Below, in pieces: positions 14,685 through 22,902 of a DNA stretch of 29,074 bases. Made by a program: the position numbers and the translations under genes. This stretch comes from a virus. Location: the IMG/VR virus record IMGVR_UViG_3300019763_000074, positions 1 through 29,074 of that record; one strand, written 5' to 3'. The first letter of the stretch is position 1. Each line of letters opens with the position of its first letter. The notes below the pieces were generated by a model, which was not told the origin of the DNA, did not search any database, and worked only from the letters and a program-made list of their open reading frames with translations.

Positions 14685-15139
14685 TAGTGGTCACTTCCTA
14701 ACTGTATGTAATATATACCAGTTTTTTGTTTATTGATATGATCTAATACATATTCAAAGTCATATAGATCAACTGGTTGGTAGGTTTGTATATTCAATAT
14801 GTTCATTATTTTGATATCGTCGTCTAATGAATGACCAGCACCGAACTTATCATATCCATATTTTCCAGCATTACATATTATTATCTTTCCATATTTACTT
14901 CCAAATTGACAACAACTAAATTTCAATTGTTCGTATCGGTGAATTATGAATCCAGCAACACCATATACATACACGGTTTTACCTGTCTTTGATAACCCAC
15001 CAGCTATATTAAGTAAATTAGATTCCCCTAGACCAACGTTGACAATGTTGGCACAAGTCGGGAACCTGTTATCATCAAACATATCTGAGTGTAAAAGATA
15101 GTCTGTTGATGACATGTAACTACCTAACTTCTTTCTCAT
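14684..15139 (-). CDS. Transketolase-like protein, pyrimidine-binding subunit
   Basis: 151 residues, corresponding to the central (PYR) domain of transketolase encoded as a separate subunit. Key region: 'NIVNVGLGESNLLNIAGGLSKTGKTVYVYGVAGFIIHRYEQLK', with Glu39 in the place of the glutamate that activates thiamine diphosphate. 'FGAGHSLDD' (99-107) matches the family's G-x-x-H..D segment. The usual third (C-terminal) domain is absent. It pairs with the gene just upstream, which overlaps by four bases. Two-subunit transketolases are known in archaea, some bacteria and secondary-metabolite clusters. Confidence 0.85.
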   Translation of the reverse strand: MRKKLGSYMSSTDYLLHSDMFDDNRFPTCANIVNVGLGESNLLNIAGGLSKTGKTVYVYGVAGFIIHRYEQLKFSCCQFGSKYGKIIICNAGKYGYDKFGAGHSLDDDIKIMNILNIQTYQPVDLYDFEYVLDHINKQKTGIYYIQLGSDH

Positions 15140-15813
15140 ACCTCTCCTAATTTATCGGAAATACTTAAAGTTTCGTTTTCAATTGGTTTGTAATGCCAAT
15201 ACGTAGGGTTGTTCTCCATTTCAATGACACCATCACCTTTTTTTGTGTGAACAAAATATACAACTGGTTTGTCATCAAAAAGTTCATAATTTAATGACTT
15301 TACATCATAGACTTCAACCACCTTCCATCCGTTATTCTCAAACATTGATATATCAGAATCAATATTTGTTAAAAGATTTGATGTTAATTGTTGTTTGTTA
15401 TAATCAATAGTCAATACAATTTTTTGTTGATGTCTCCCTATAAATTGTATTGATTCAAGAATTGATCCCATCTGTAGTTGTGAGTCGGATATATTAACAT
15501 ATGTCTTCTTGCCATTTCCTATCACCATTCCACTGGCAACACCAAGGGCATTACCTAATGTCTCATCACTGAAATCCACCCAATCAATTTCATATTCTTT
15601 CACACCAGCACTATATGTCTGGGAGTCAATGTAACCCATTTTATCCCAGACATAATAGTAAGCACAACTCCCAAAAGGTTTTCCTATAACTATATTATGT
15701 TCGTATGGAACAACTAATTTATTACAAAATATTTCATTTATGTAATAGAGTTGTGACAATGCTGATGGTATATGTCCGTATCCATGTTGTTTTGTGTAAT
15801 CAATAAAATTCAA
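15136..15813 (-). CDS. Transketolase-like protein, thiamine-diphosphate/metal-binding subunit
   Basis: 225 residues, the N-terminal (PP) domain of transketolase. His14 lies in GHIPSALS, 'ETLGNALGVASGM' (84-96) matches the family's S-L-G-x-x-L stretch, and 'HTKKGDG' plus 'WHYKP' occur near the end. The diphosphate-binding GDG-like motif reads ISDSQLQMGS (108-117), so both Gly are replaced while Asp110 remains; Asn139 (DYN) is kept as the second metal ligand. The start is TTG 15813 with only a distant AGGG site. It would transfer two-carbon units between sugars with its partner at 14684-15139. The altered motif may lower or change activity. Confidence 0.85.
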   Translation of the reverse strand: MNFIDYTKQHGYGHIPSALSQLYYINEIFCNKLVVPYEHNIVIGKPFGSCAYYYVWDKMGYIDSQTYSAGVKEYEIDWVDFSDETLGNALGVASGMVIGNGKKTYVNISDSQLQMGSILESIQFIGRHQQKIVLTIDYNKQQLTSNLLTNIDSDISMFENNGWKVVEVYDVKSLNYELFDDKPVVYFVHTKKGDGVIEMENNPTYWHYKPIENETLSISDKLGEV

Positions 15814-15816
15814 TTT

Positions 15817-16683
15817 TTATCTTATATCCCTTAAAAATTTACGAATGTCATCCAACAAATGATCGGATGTATTTTCTCTACCAGCTAATTTAAATGATGT
15901 GAATCCCAAATCAAGTGCTCGTGAATACATTTCATCGTTATAATCCATACCCAATTTAGGTCCGTACTCCTCAATTTGTTCAGGACTTCCTTTATCTGGG
16001 TCAAACTCTGGGATGAAACATTCTTCTGTATCAAAACATTGTTTGAACCCAACTTCTTCCCAAGGTTTATTGGATACTCGGTTTAAGTTTGCAATGGCTT
16101 CAAAATGTTCTCTGAAATAAGGACACGCATAACTACATGTGTCATTGGTCAAAAGTTCATATTTGGATCTATCTACTCTTGAGTACCATTTCTCTTCAAA
16201 TACTACTTCAAATTTAGGTACTATCATATCATACTTTGTCTCTAATTCCAAATACCTATTAATTAATCCTTCCGTTATTTCCACATCACTTGGATGACCT
16301 GTTACACTGTACACTAAAGTAAAGTCATACCTATTTCTGATATATTTACGTAATTCATCGTTAACCAAAATTATTTTATTTCTAATGTTATATTTCTTGC
16401 CATAGAAATTTAATAGTTCCAGTAATTCATTGCCAACTTTATCATCAAGTTCTATTATAGGGTTAGTGAATGTTAGTGCCACCTTTATACCCAGCTTATT
16501 GTACATTTCAATCATTCTTGGTTCTAGTACAATATCTCTATTTACTCTTCCACCATTCCATCGACATAAATTAGGTCCGTCATATACCGTAAAGTTTATA
16601 TCCTTATTCTTTGATCTCACCTTTAATATATTTACAATCAACTCATCAAAGTGTGTTACTGCTCCTGCTATATTTAAATTCAT
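15817..16683 (-). CDS. U32-like TIM-barrel protein with a likely Fe-S site
   Basis: 288 residues. The pattern 'ALTFTNPIIELDDKVGNELLELLNFYG', 'NKIILVNDELRKYIRNRYDFTLVYSVTG' and the ending 'GFTSFKLAGRE' suits a TIM barrel of the U32 peptidase / UbiU-UbiV type. Four Cys in two pairs, Cys183-Cys187 (TCSYACPYF) and Cys216-Cys222 (KQCFDTEEC), resemble the [4Fe-4S] site of U32-related hydroxylases. A radical-type enzyme of another class is possible. It has a strong GGAGGA site before ATG 16683 and sits between the radical SAM genes and the transketolase pair. The function is not established, and the family call is by pattern only. Confidence 0.6.
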   Translation of the reverse strand: MNLNIAGAVTHFDELIVNILKVRSKNKDINFTVYDGPNLCRWNGGRVNRDIVLEPRMIEMYNKLGIKVALTFTNPIIELDDKVGNELLELLNFYGKKYNIRNKIILVNDELRKYIRNRYDFTLVYSVTGHPSDVEITEGLINRYLELETKYDMIVPKFEVVFEEKWYSRVDRSKYELLTNDTCSYACPYFREHFEAIANLNRVSNKPWEEVGFKQCFDTEECFIPEFDPDKGSPEQIEEYGPKLGMDYNDEMYSRALDLGFTSFKLAGRENTSDHLLDDIRKFLRDIR

Positions 16684-16705
16684 CGTTCCTCCGTTTTTAT
16701 AATTG

Positions 16706-17470
16706 TCACATTAAAAAGCATTGATCGTTTGGACAATCATTGTTATTTTGTCTGTAGTTACACGTATATTTATGTAAAGATGCGTCAAACAACACATACT
16801 TGTCCTTGTATATACACACGTCCCCTTTATAACTAATTTCACCTTTCATCTGTCGTTCCCACTTGAAACTTCTATCACCTTTTTCGAATCTATATACTTT
16901 ACCTATAACTGTTTTCTTTAAACGATTGAATTCAAATAAATGGTTGTTACACACATCATCTAAATTGAAATCCGCTATTGGGGTGACATACAATATGTCC
17001 CTGTTATCCAGTATCGGTAACACCTGTTTGTATAAATCTAATGATTGTTGACCATCATACATAACATCAATACGCCTGATTATGTGTTGTAGGTCTGATA
17101 TATCATATATTAGTTTAGGTATATCAACGATCTCTGTGTCGTGTAAACTTATCTGTATTTCAAATTGTTCGTTGTCTAATATTCTTCTAATTTTATCAGT
17201 CAATGAAAAATTGGTCTGGATTATATAGTTCAATCCTATCTCGTTCATATGGTGTATGATCTCACCGATAAATGGGTGACAGAATGGTTCCCCGCCAAAT
17301 ACGAACAGTTCATCGTCTGGGTAATGTAATTTGATGTCATCAAGAAATTTAAATACCTTTGTCTTATCTTGTTCGTGTGGTATTGATTCATCCAACATAT
17401 CATTTCTACCATTACCACAATAAAAACATTTATAATTACATTCTAATATACATTCCCATTCAATAATCAT
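16706..17470 (-). CDS. Radical SAM enzyme G
   Basis: 254 residues. The SAM-binding cluster motif CxxxCxxC is Cys11, Cys15, Cys18 (CNYKCFYC), and the SAM-contact GGEP is at 59-62 (VFGGEPF). A C-terminal group of Cys (219, 237, 246, 251) may bind a second iron-sulfur cluster, although the spacing is not a classic SPASM. It overlaps radical SAM enzyme F by four bases (ATGA), which suggests equal synthesis and related roles. The substrate is unknown: it could be a sugar or a peptide. Confidence 0.92.
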   Translation of the reverse strand: MIIEWECILECNYKCFYCGNGRNDMLDESIPHEQDKTKVFKFLDDIKLHYPDDELFVFGGEPFCHPFIGEIIHHMNEIGLNYIIQTNFSLTDKIRRILDNEQFEIQISLHDTEIVDIPKLIYDISDLQHIIRRIDVMYDGQQSLDLYKQVLPILDNRDILYVTPIADFNLDDVCNNHLFEFNRLKKTVIGKVYRFEKGDRSFKWERQMKGEISYKGDVCIYKDKYVLFDASLHKYTCNYRQNNNDCPNDQCFLM

Positions 17471-18402
17471 ACCCGTTCCTTGTGGATCTTCATTAAACCA
17501 TCACAACTACAGAATTCATGTGGACAGATTCTCGGATCTATGTGTTTAATATTCTTGAAGAAATCAGTTGGAATGTTGATTGAATTTCTGTCAAAACACT
17601 GGTCCGATATTTTACAATTATTATCAATTTCAAAATTATTCTGCCAACATTTCCATCCTTTGAACTGGTTGTATTCATTACTAAATATTTCATAATCACT
17701 GAATATATATTCATCTGATTCGGTATTGAACACAAATTCCTTGACCCTCTGTGACTCTAGGAACTTAAAGAACTTGAAGAAATCCTCAGTATAATCAACA
17801 TCTTGGTTGAATCCTCCATATATGAAATGGGGGTGTAATATTGCATACTCAAGTTTGTTGAGTTTTTCGTACCTGTGTTTCGTCACATCCCAATACTTAG
17901 GATCAGGGTGAAGCATAAGGTTTATCTTGGTTTTGTACCCCTTGTTGTGCATTAAAACAATATTATTATAGAATTGTTCAAATTCCTCACCACCAACTGA
18001 TTCAGGGTGAAGACTCCAAAGCATATAAGTCTTACCATCACTCTCAAGGTGTTTTTCAAAAAACGATGTGTCCTTGTGTCCATTGGTGGTTATATAAAGT
18101 CTTGAATCTTCATGAGTCAGAACCTTTTCTCTAATTATATCAAGTAGTTTGAAGTATCTTTGGTGTAGTGTTGGTTCTCCACCCAACAACCCTAGAAACA
18201 CAGGCAATTCACTTTTTGACAATTCATCTATAACATGTTGTTGTTTTTTCCATAGAGCAGGTATACCCCATCTATCACCATATTGTTTTCTGGCATAACA
18301 ATATGAACATTTGTATTGACACATTGTTGTGATGTCCCAGTGAACATATAGTCGTTGGATATAGTGATCAACCCCTTGAGCCGATATAAAATCATTTTTC
18401 AT
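17467..18402 (-). CDS. Radical SAM enzyme F with C-terminal Cys cluster
   Basis: 311 residues. CxxxCxxC is Cys28, Cys32, Cys35 (CQYKCSYC), and GGEP is at 74-77. The C-terminus carries Cys252, 263, 269, 293, 298 and 300 (CWQNN, NNCKISDQC, ICPHEFCSC), enough for one or two auxiliary iron-sulfur clusters. 'WSLHPESVGGEEFEQF' (129-144) replaces the usual 'SlDg' strand, so the substrate pocket differs from the classic peptide maturases. It follows the small enzyme E with a four-base overlap and precedes enzyme G in the same way, forming a tight trio. Confidence 0.92.
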   Translation of the reverse strand: MKNDFISAQGVDHYIQRLYVHWDITTMCQYKCSYCYARKQYGDRWGIPALWKKQQHVIDELSKSELPVFLGLLGGEPTLHQRYFKLLDIIREKVLTHEDSRLYITTNGHKDTSFFEKHLESDGKTYMLWSLHPESVGGEEFEQFYNNIVLMHNKGYKTKINLMLHPDPKYWDVTKHRYEKLNKLEYAILHPHFIYGGFNQDVDYTEDFFKFFKFLESQRVKEFVFNTESDEYIFSDYEIFSNEYNQFKGWKCWQNNFEIDNNCKISDQCFDRNSINIPTDFFKNIKHIDPRICPHEFCSCDGLMKIHKERV

Positions 18403-18986
18403 AATATGATCCTATCAATATCCCTTGACCCATACTCCAACACCAGTTGTAAGTTTTCTTTTGTCATATACCCCTTGTATTTTATGATGATCTTTGTTAT
18501 GTTCTTTTTACTCAAGTAATCTCTTCGTTCACTGTATGTTGCTGGTGTGATTGTAATGTAAATATCATCATGTTTTTCTATAAATGGGTCTAAGTTGTGG
18601 AAATTTAGATCAGATGCCACAACTATATATTCAGTTTTTTCTTTATAGTCTTTGTTTACTATATCATCAATTTCCATGTCCATAGAGCAATGGTAATAGA
18701 TTTCATCAACCATTTCAACTACTTCCTTGTGGTCAAAAATTCTACCGTTTGACGCAATGGCAACTTTACATCCCTTGTCTTTTAATATAGACACAACTTC
18801 AACCAATCGTTCGGTTTTTAATATTCCGGGTTCTCCGCCAGACAAAACAACATGTGAGTTCTCTGGTATCCCTTGTGCCTTTGATATAATTTCACCAAAT
18901 GGTATATCTTTTTTGTAAATACGTGATAAACAATAAGAACATGTCCAGTCACAAGAGTGTGTCATTAGTATGCAATATTTTTCCAT
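18399..18986 (-). CDS. Small radical SAM enzyme E (paralogue of enzyme C)
   Basis: 195 residues from ATG 18986, chosen for the AAAGGAGT just before it (the frame is open to 19013). CxxxCxxC at Cys12, Cys16, Cys19 and GGEP at 50-53. There is no C-terminal Cys cluster. It aligns without gaps over the first ~110 residues with enzyme C (20623-21219): the same Cys and GGEP positions, 'YHCSM-M-IDD' at 98-108, and later 'YMTKENL'. At ~200 residues it has only a minimal barrel, like NrdG or QueE, but it lacks features that would name either. It sits right after the GT2 gene, one base apart. Confidence 0.9.
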   Translation of the reverse strand: MEKYCILMTHSCDWTCSYCLSRIYKKDIPFGEIISKAQGIPENSHVVLSGGEPGILKTERLVEVVSILKDKGCKVAIASNGRIFDHKEVVEMVDEIYYHCSMDMEIDDIVNKDYKEKTEYIVVASDLNFHNLDPFIEKHDDIYITITPATYSERRDYLSKKNITKIIIKYKGYMTKENLQLVLEYGSRDIDRIIL

Positions 18987-18987
18987 G

Positions 18988-19626
18988 TTACTCCTTTCGT
19001 TCCCATCTCCCATCAGTATTTAAGTATGGAAAACTTATATTGTCACCACCGTCAGTGGTTTGTGTGAACATAAATCTATTTATTTTTCTAAAAGATCCTT
19101 CTAATAATTTGAATATTACAAAATCATTCTGTATATAATTATCGTCAGGAAAGTCATTCACATCCAAACATTTCTTTTTAAAGCAAATCTGCCCAAACTG
19201 AAAGTTGTGGTTGTTGTATCCCACCATAAAATCATCTTTGGTGCAGTCACCGATTGTCTGTTTAAAAAATGACAAGAAGTTGGTTGACCATTTATACGGT
19301 ATGTAATTAAAGTAGAATATGTCTTCTGTATAACCATCCAATACTTCAAAGAAATCGATGCTAAGAATATCATCATCCTCTAAAAAATATACATAACCAT
19401 CACCAGATTGTTTGTATAAATCCAAGTATAGGTCACATAAATTATCAGATGTCTTGTATTGGTATTTTATCATATCAGTATACACTTCTGTTATGTCATT
19501 ACTATCATTATTAACAGTAATACACAAATCTACATTGTAATGATGGAATGCATCAATAACCGAATCAATACATCGTTTGAAAAGTGTTGGTCTGTTATGG
19601 GTTAATATCAACACATGTATTTTCAT
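18988..19626 (-). CDS. Glycosyltransferase family 2-like protein
   Basis: 212 residues. It starts MKIHVLILTHNRPTLFKRCIDSV, the classic opening of GT-A (family 2) glycosyltransferases. The nucleotide-sugar/metal-binding motif is EDDD (83-86, YVYFLEDDDILS). The C-terminal half is short, and an acceptor-binding region 'NDFVIFKLLEGS' (167-178) carries a possible catalytic Asp168. No membrane segment is present. ATG 19626 has AAAGG upstream and lies 32 bases inside enzyme D. It probably adds a sugar to the product or protein modified by this operon. Confidence 0.88.
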   Translation of the reverse strand: MKIHVLILTHNRPTLFKRCIDSVIDAFHHYNVDLCITVNNDSNDITEVYTDMIKYQYKTSDNLCDLYLDLYKQSGDGYVYFLEDDDILSIDFFEVLDGYTEDIFYFNYIPYKWSTNFLSFFKQTIGDCTKDDFMVGYNNHNFQFGQICFKKKCLDVNDFPDDNYIQNDFVIFKLLEGSFRKINRFMFTQTTDGGDNISFPYLNTDGRWERKE

Positions 19627-20626
19627 ACAAACCTTTCCTGTAATAATTCACTTGTTTTATTTTTTCACCATCAACAGGTCGCACTTCTTGAATAATATCA
19701 TTTTCTATGCCATCACATATATAAAAATACTTACATTTTATACATTCAGGTTGCTTTTTGTAACTATTAATACGATCCTTTTTTGCGTCATTAAATAGAG
19801 ACTTTAGTTCATTTCCGATATATTTCTCTGGTTTCAATCTCCCACTATAAACTGACATGTTCCAATCGTATATGTCATAGATATGTTGGTATACATTACA
19901 CACGTATTTCTCGTATCCGACCATAAAACAATAAGGGGTATACCTTACGTTGATAATGGGGACAAAATCCAACCTGTCTATACAGGGTTTGATGTAATCA
20001 GTGATTTCTTCATATGATATGTCAGTGATGACACCAGTATTACCCCACTTATTCAATGTTAGAAAATTAACCTCATATGGATTCAATTCTCTTATTATGC
20101 CCGAAAACTTGTCAAGATGTTTGTAGTTCATATGACTAACAACACAGTTAATACGAACCAACAAACCCAACTCATTAGCATTGTTTATAGATTTGATAAT
20201 CCATTTATAATTACCAAATCCACCTGTCATTTTATTGTGTCGGTCACTGTCTCCATGTAGACTAAACAGTATCTCTTTAAGTCCGTGTTCTACAGACTTC
20301 TTTAGGAAATCCATATCAGAAAACATGACACCATTACTTAAAGTGCTTATTGACATCCCTTTGGAAACACAATAGTCTAATATCTCAAACCAATCTTCGT
20401 GTAATGAACTTTCCCCTCCACTCAAATCAACTTCTTTGATACCACATGACACCAAATAATCAACACGTTCCTTAATCACTTCAAGGGGTGTTATTTCAGT
20501 AAGACTACCTTGATAATAACAGAACCAACAATTCTGGTTACACATAGTACCTGTGTCTAGCTTGGCTCGTTTGCAATATGGTTCTGTGTAATCGATTTCT
20601 ATAGCCGTACTGATACCATTGATCAT
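19595..20626 (-). CDS. Radical SAM enzyme D with SPASM-like C-terminus
   Basis: 343 residues. CxxxCxxC is Cys29, Cys33, Cys36 (CNQNCWFC), and a GGES (70-73) replaces GGEP. 'ILFSLHGDSDRHNKMTGGFGNY' (119-140) is typical of the GGES-type enzymes related to MoaA. 'RYTPYC...VC' (229-243) and a C-terminal CxxCxxxxxC (Cys295, 298, 304; ECIKCKYFYICDGI) suggest an auxiliary cluster. It overlaps the small enzyme C by four bases. The substrate is unknown. Confidence 0.92.
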   Translation of the reverse strand: MINGISTAIEIDYTEPYCKRAKLDTGTMCNQNCWFCYYQGSLTEITPLEVIKERVDYLVSCGIKEVDLSGGESSLHEDWFEILDYCVSKGMSISTLSNGVMFSDMDFLKKSVEHGLKEILFSLHGDSDRHNKMTGGFGNYKWIIKSINNANELGLLVRINCVVSHMNYKHLDKFSGIIRELNPYEVNFLTLNKWGNTGVITDISYEEITDYIKPCIDRLDFVPIINVRYTPYCFMVGYEKYVCNVYQHIYDIYDWNMSVYSGRLKPEKYIGNELKSLFNDAKKDRINSYKKQPECIKCKYFYICDGIENDIIQEVRPVDGEKIKQVNYYRKGLYENTCVDINP

Positions 20627-21219
20627 ATAAACTCACCACATGATTCAGGGGAAAATGATAATAATAGTTTTAGGTTCTCTTTTGTCATATATTCTCTATA
20701 AGACCGTATCATTCTTATGATGTTACCGTGACTTAAATTTTCTGATGGATCATTTAATATATTTCCTTTTCCGGGGATTAATGATATCTTAATGTCATTA
20801 TGTTTCTTCAAGAATCCATCCAAGTTATTGAAATTATTGTCTGTTACAACCACCATATATTCTATGAATATATCACCCACGTTCTTTACAACGACATCAT
20901 CTATGTCCATATTCATAGAACAGTGGTACAATATATGTTTGGTTACCTCAAGAACTCGTTTGTGTTTGAATATCTCCCCATTAGAACATATAGTAACAAC
21001 ACAACCCTTTTCCTGTAAGATGTTCATTAGTTCTAATAAATCATCTTCTTTTAATGTTCCGGGTTCTCCCCCACTAAGTGATACTTCTGAGTTTGGTTCT
21101 ATGGTAAGAGCAGCATCTAATACATCACGGAAATTTCTGTGTTTGTTGTTAGTAATACGAGGACAATAAGGACAATCCCAATTACAATTATACGTGGTTA
21201 TTATACTATATTCTTTCAT
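20623..21219 (-). CDS. Small radical SAM enzyme C (paralogue of enzyme E)
   Basis: 198 residues. CxxxCxxC is at Cys12, Cys16, Cys19 (CNWDCPYC), and GGEP is at 50-53. No auxiliary cluster Cys are seen at the end. It shares with enzyme E (18399-18986) the exact motif positions and the block 'YHCSMNMDIDD' (98-108). Each small enzyme is followed, with a four-base overlap, by a larger radical SAM enzyme with extra Cys, which hints at working pairs. It starts one base inside the stop of the glycosyltransferase-like gene. Confidence 0.9.
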   Translation of the reverse strand: MKEYSIITTYNCNWDCPYCPRITNNKHRNFRDVLDAALTIEPNSEVSLSGGEPGTLKEDDLLELMNILQEKGCVVTICSNGEIFKHKRVLEVTKHILYHCSMNMDIDDVVVKNVGDIFIEYMVVVTDNNFNNLDGFLKKHNDIKISLIPGKGNILNDPSENLSHGNIIRMIRSYREYMTKENLKLLLSFSPESCGEFI

Positions 21220-22109
21220 TATTCTATTATCCCCTTAATAATATTGATGATTTCGTCACCATCATTCAGAAACAACCCTTTGAAATTGTGTTCAATGTCA
21301 TATCTACGCCAGTACAATCCCTTATCAGTTGTGTGATAATCTATCTCGTACACAACCTCTTTGTTATAATACTCACATTCGGTGACAAATCTAGGACTAC
21401 AATCTTTCTTGTTCATTGTTGGTGTGTATATATAGACACCAAACTTTTCAAATAAATTCTTAATGGGCATTGGTTCTTGTATGAACCTATCCGATAGATC
21501 CATATGTTCGTTTGTCACCAACAGAAAATTACCTTTATATTTTTCTTCTATGGATTGAAGGTATTGTTTATTCAGTTTGCGTGAGTTTGTGGTGGCATAT
21601 ATAAGATTGTTGTCAACAGAATCCCCTATATCCTTGTATCTACTGAACAATATCTTCTTGATATAGTTTATGGTGTTACTTCCTTCCCCATAGATCCTGT
21701 TATCTTGTAGGACAGTGATGTTATCCATTGATTGGAATGTCAGATCATTACAAGGGAATGCCATTATATTATCAAAGAATAATGATTTATCAGAAAGGTT
21801 TTTGAAGTTACCGTCAACAACAAGAAGATTCTTGCCCTTGACGATTTTTGGTTGATCAGCAAACACAATATCAGACAACAGTTCATCTATTTCATCAGAT
21901 GTGAAGTCGTATTTCTCTTGTACAACAGTTCGTATTGTATTAGGAACCATTTCGTCACATATCAATATACCAACTTTGATGTGATTTTTTAATATAGAAT
22001 AATACTCAATCATTTCAAATAGATGTCCGTTCACGCCCTGTTTGGACCTACTCCCACACCAAGACGAACATAAAAATAGATCATATGAGGTGTCAAGAAT
22101 TACAATCAT
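21219..22109 (-). CDS. Glycosyltransferase-like protein (probable GT-B type)
   Basis: 296 residues. The C-terminal region 'LFEKFGVYIYTPTMNKKDCSPRFVTECEYYNKEVVYE' followed by 'DKGLYWRRYDI' matches a pattern I recall from phage and bacterial glycosyltransferase-like proteins. There the Pro-Arg-Phe-x-x-E-Cys turn binds the donor and the fold is GT-B-like. No DxD motif is needed for this class. The N-terminal half is divergent. Its start lies 17 bases inside the related upstream gene. Donor and acceptor are unknown. Confidence 0.65.
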   Translation of the reverse strand: MIVILDTSYDLFLCSSWCGSRSKQGVNGHLFEMIEYYSILKNHIKVGILICDEMVPNTIRTVVQEKYDFTSDEIDELLSDIVFADQPKIVKGKNLLVVDGNFKNLSDKSLFFDNIMAFPCNDLTFQSMDNITVLQDNRIYGEGSNTINYIKKILFSRYKDIGDSVDNNLIYATTNSRKLNKQYLQSIEEKYKGNFLLVTNEHMDLSDRFIQEPMPIKNLFEKFGVYIYTPTMNKKDCSPRFVTECEYYNKEVVYEIDYHTTDKGLYWRRYDIEHNFKGLFLNDGDEIINIIKGIIE

Positions 22110-22902
22110 TTAGAAAATCCCTTATTAGTTTGTCATCATCAGACAAAAACAACACATCTGGATCACCGTTGCATATAATATCATGTCGTTCTTTGATACT
22201 ATCATTCTCATTGCCATTTAAATATACCTTGATTGGTATATCATGTAAGTATGATTCGGCCACTATTCTATTGTTTTTGTCTAGTTGTCCTGTGTGCCAA
22301 TATATAATCTCGTTGATATTTTCGAACAGTTTTTCATTGTGTTGTAAATATTTCTTGGTATATACTTTGTTTTCATCAAGACCCAATTTTAATACTATAG
22401 AATCATTATCCTTTTGTGGTGAGGATAGAAAAATACTATCACCCTTAGTATTATATGTTATATGAACTTCTTTGTATAACTTCAACCGTTCTTTTATATT
22501 AAATATTTGGTATGGATACCACCCATAGAACGTGTGATTGGGTTTCGTGTTTATGAATTTGTGTGTATCGTTACTATAAATCCTAACGTTATCAACCTTT
22601 GATAAAAAATACCTTACCTTTGTGTAGGTATTAATATCAAGAATCAATAAGTTTTTAATATCACTTCTGGCGATATCCGTTAGTTTAGGTATCAACACAA
22701 AATCTTCTAAGAATTTATGGTCAAATGTATATTTTTCCTTAAATACTGACTTGAACATTTCAAAATTGTCCAAGTCAGCGTTAAGTATGAAATATTTTAT
22801 ATCTGGTTGGTATTGTTTTATATACAAAAAATATTCAAAGCAATAAAAAAGTGTGCCGTTTATAGTCTTATGATTATTTGAATTGTATAATATTACATTC
22901 AT
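22093..22902 (-). CDS. Possible glycosyltransferase-like protein (relative of 21219-22109)
   Basis: 269 residues, no clear named domain. Both this protein and the next have a similar layout: an N-terminal 'YSNNHKTINGTLFYCFEYFLYIK' / 'NGHLFEMIEYYSILK' segment, a middle Rossmann-like half, and a C-terminal segment here reading 'NRIVAESYLHDIPIKVYLNGNENDS', corresponding to 'SPRFVTECEYYNKEVVYE'. A GT-B-like fold with a donor-binding E near residue 219 is plausible. AGGAGAT precedes ATG 22902, which overlaps the previous stop by four bases. It is less conserved than its partner and may have lost activity. Confidence 0.5.
   Translation of the reverse strand: MNVILYNSNNHKTINGTLFYCFEYFLYIKQYQPDIKYFILNADLDNFEMFKSVFKEKYTFDHKFLEDFVLIPKLTDIARSDIKNLLILDINTYTKVRYFLSKVDNVRIYSNDTHKFINTKPNHTFYGWYPYQIFNIKERLKLYKEVHITYNTKGDSIFLSSPQKDNDSIVLKLGLDENKVYTKKYLQHNEKLFENINEIIYWHTGQLDKNNRIVAESYLHDIPIKVYLNGNENDSIKERHDIICNGDPDVLFLSDDDKLIRDFLNDCNS

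Noticed and set aside
18399-18986. Small radical SAM enzyme as NrdG or QueE
   Set aside because: Size fits, but no nrdD or queuosine-pathway gene is nearby and the shared C/E block is not one I recognise from these families. Kept as unassigned.
20792-21169. Plus-strand frame of 125 codons
   Set aside because: Antisense to radical SAM enzyme C, whose motifs are intact; the frame is a by-product of its codon use.
22085-22465. Plus-strand frame of 126 codons
   Set aside because: Antisense to the glycosyltransferase-like gene, very Ser/Leu-rich, no start signal.
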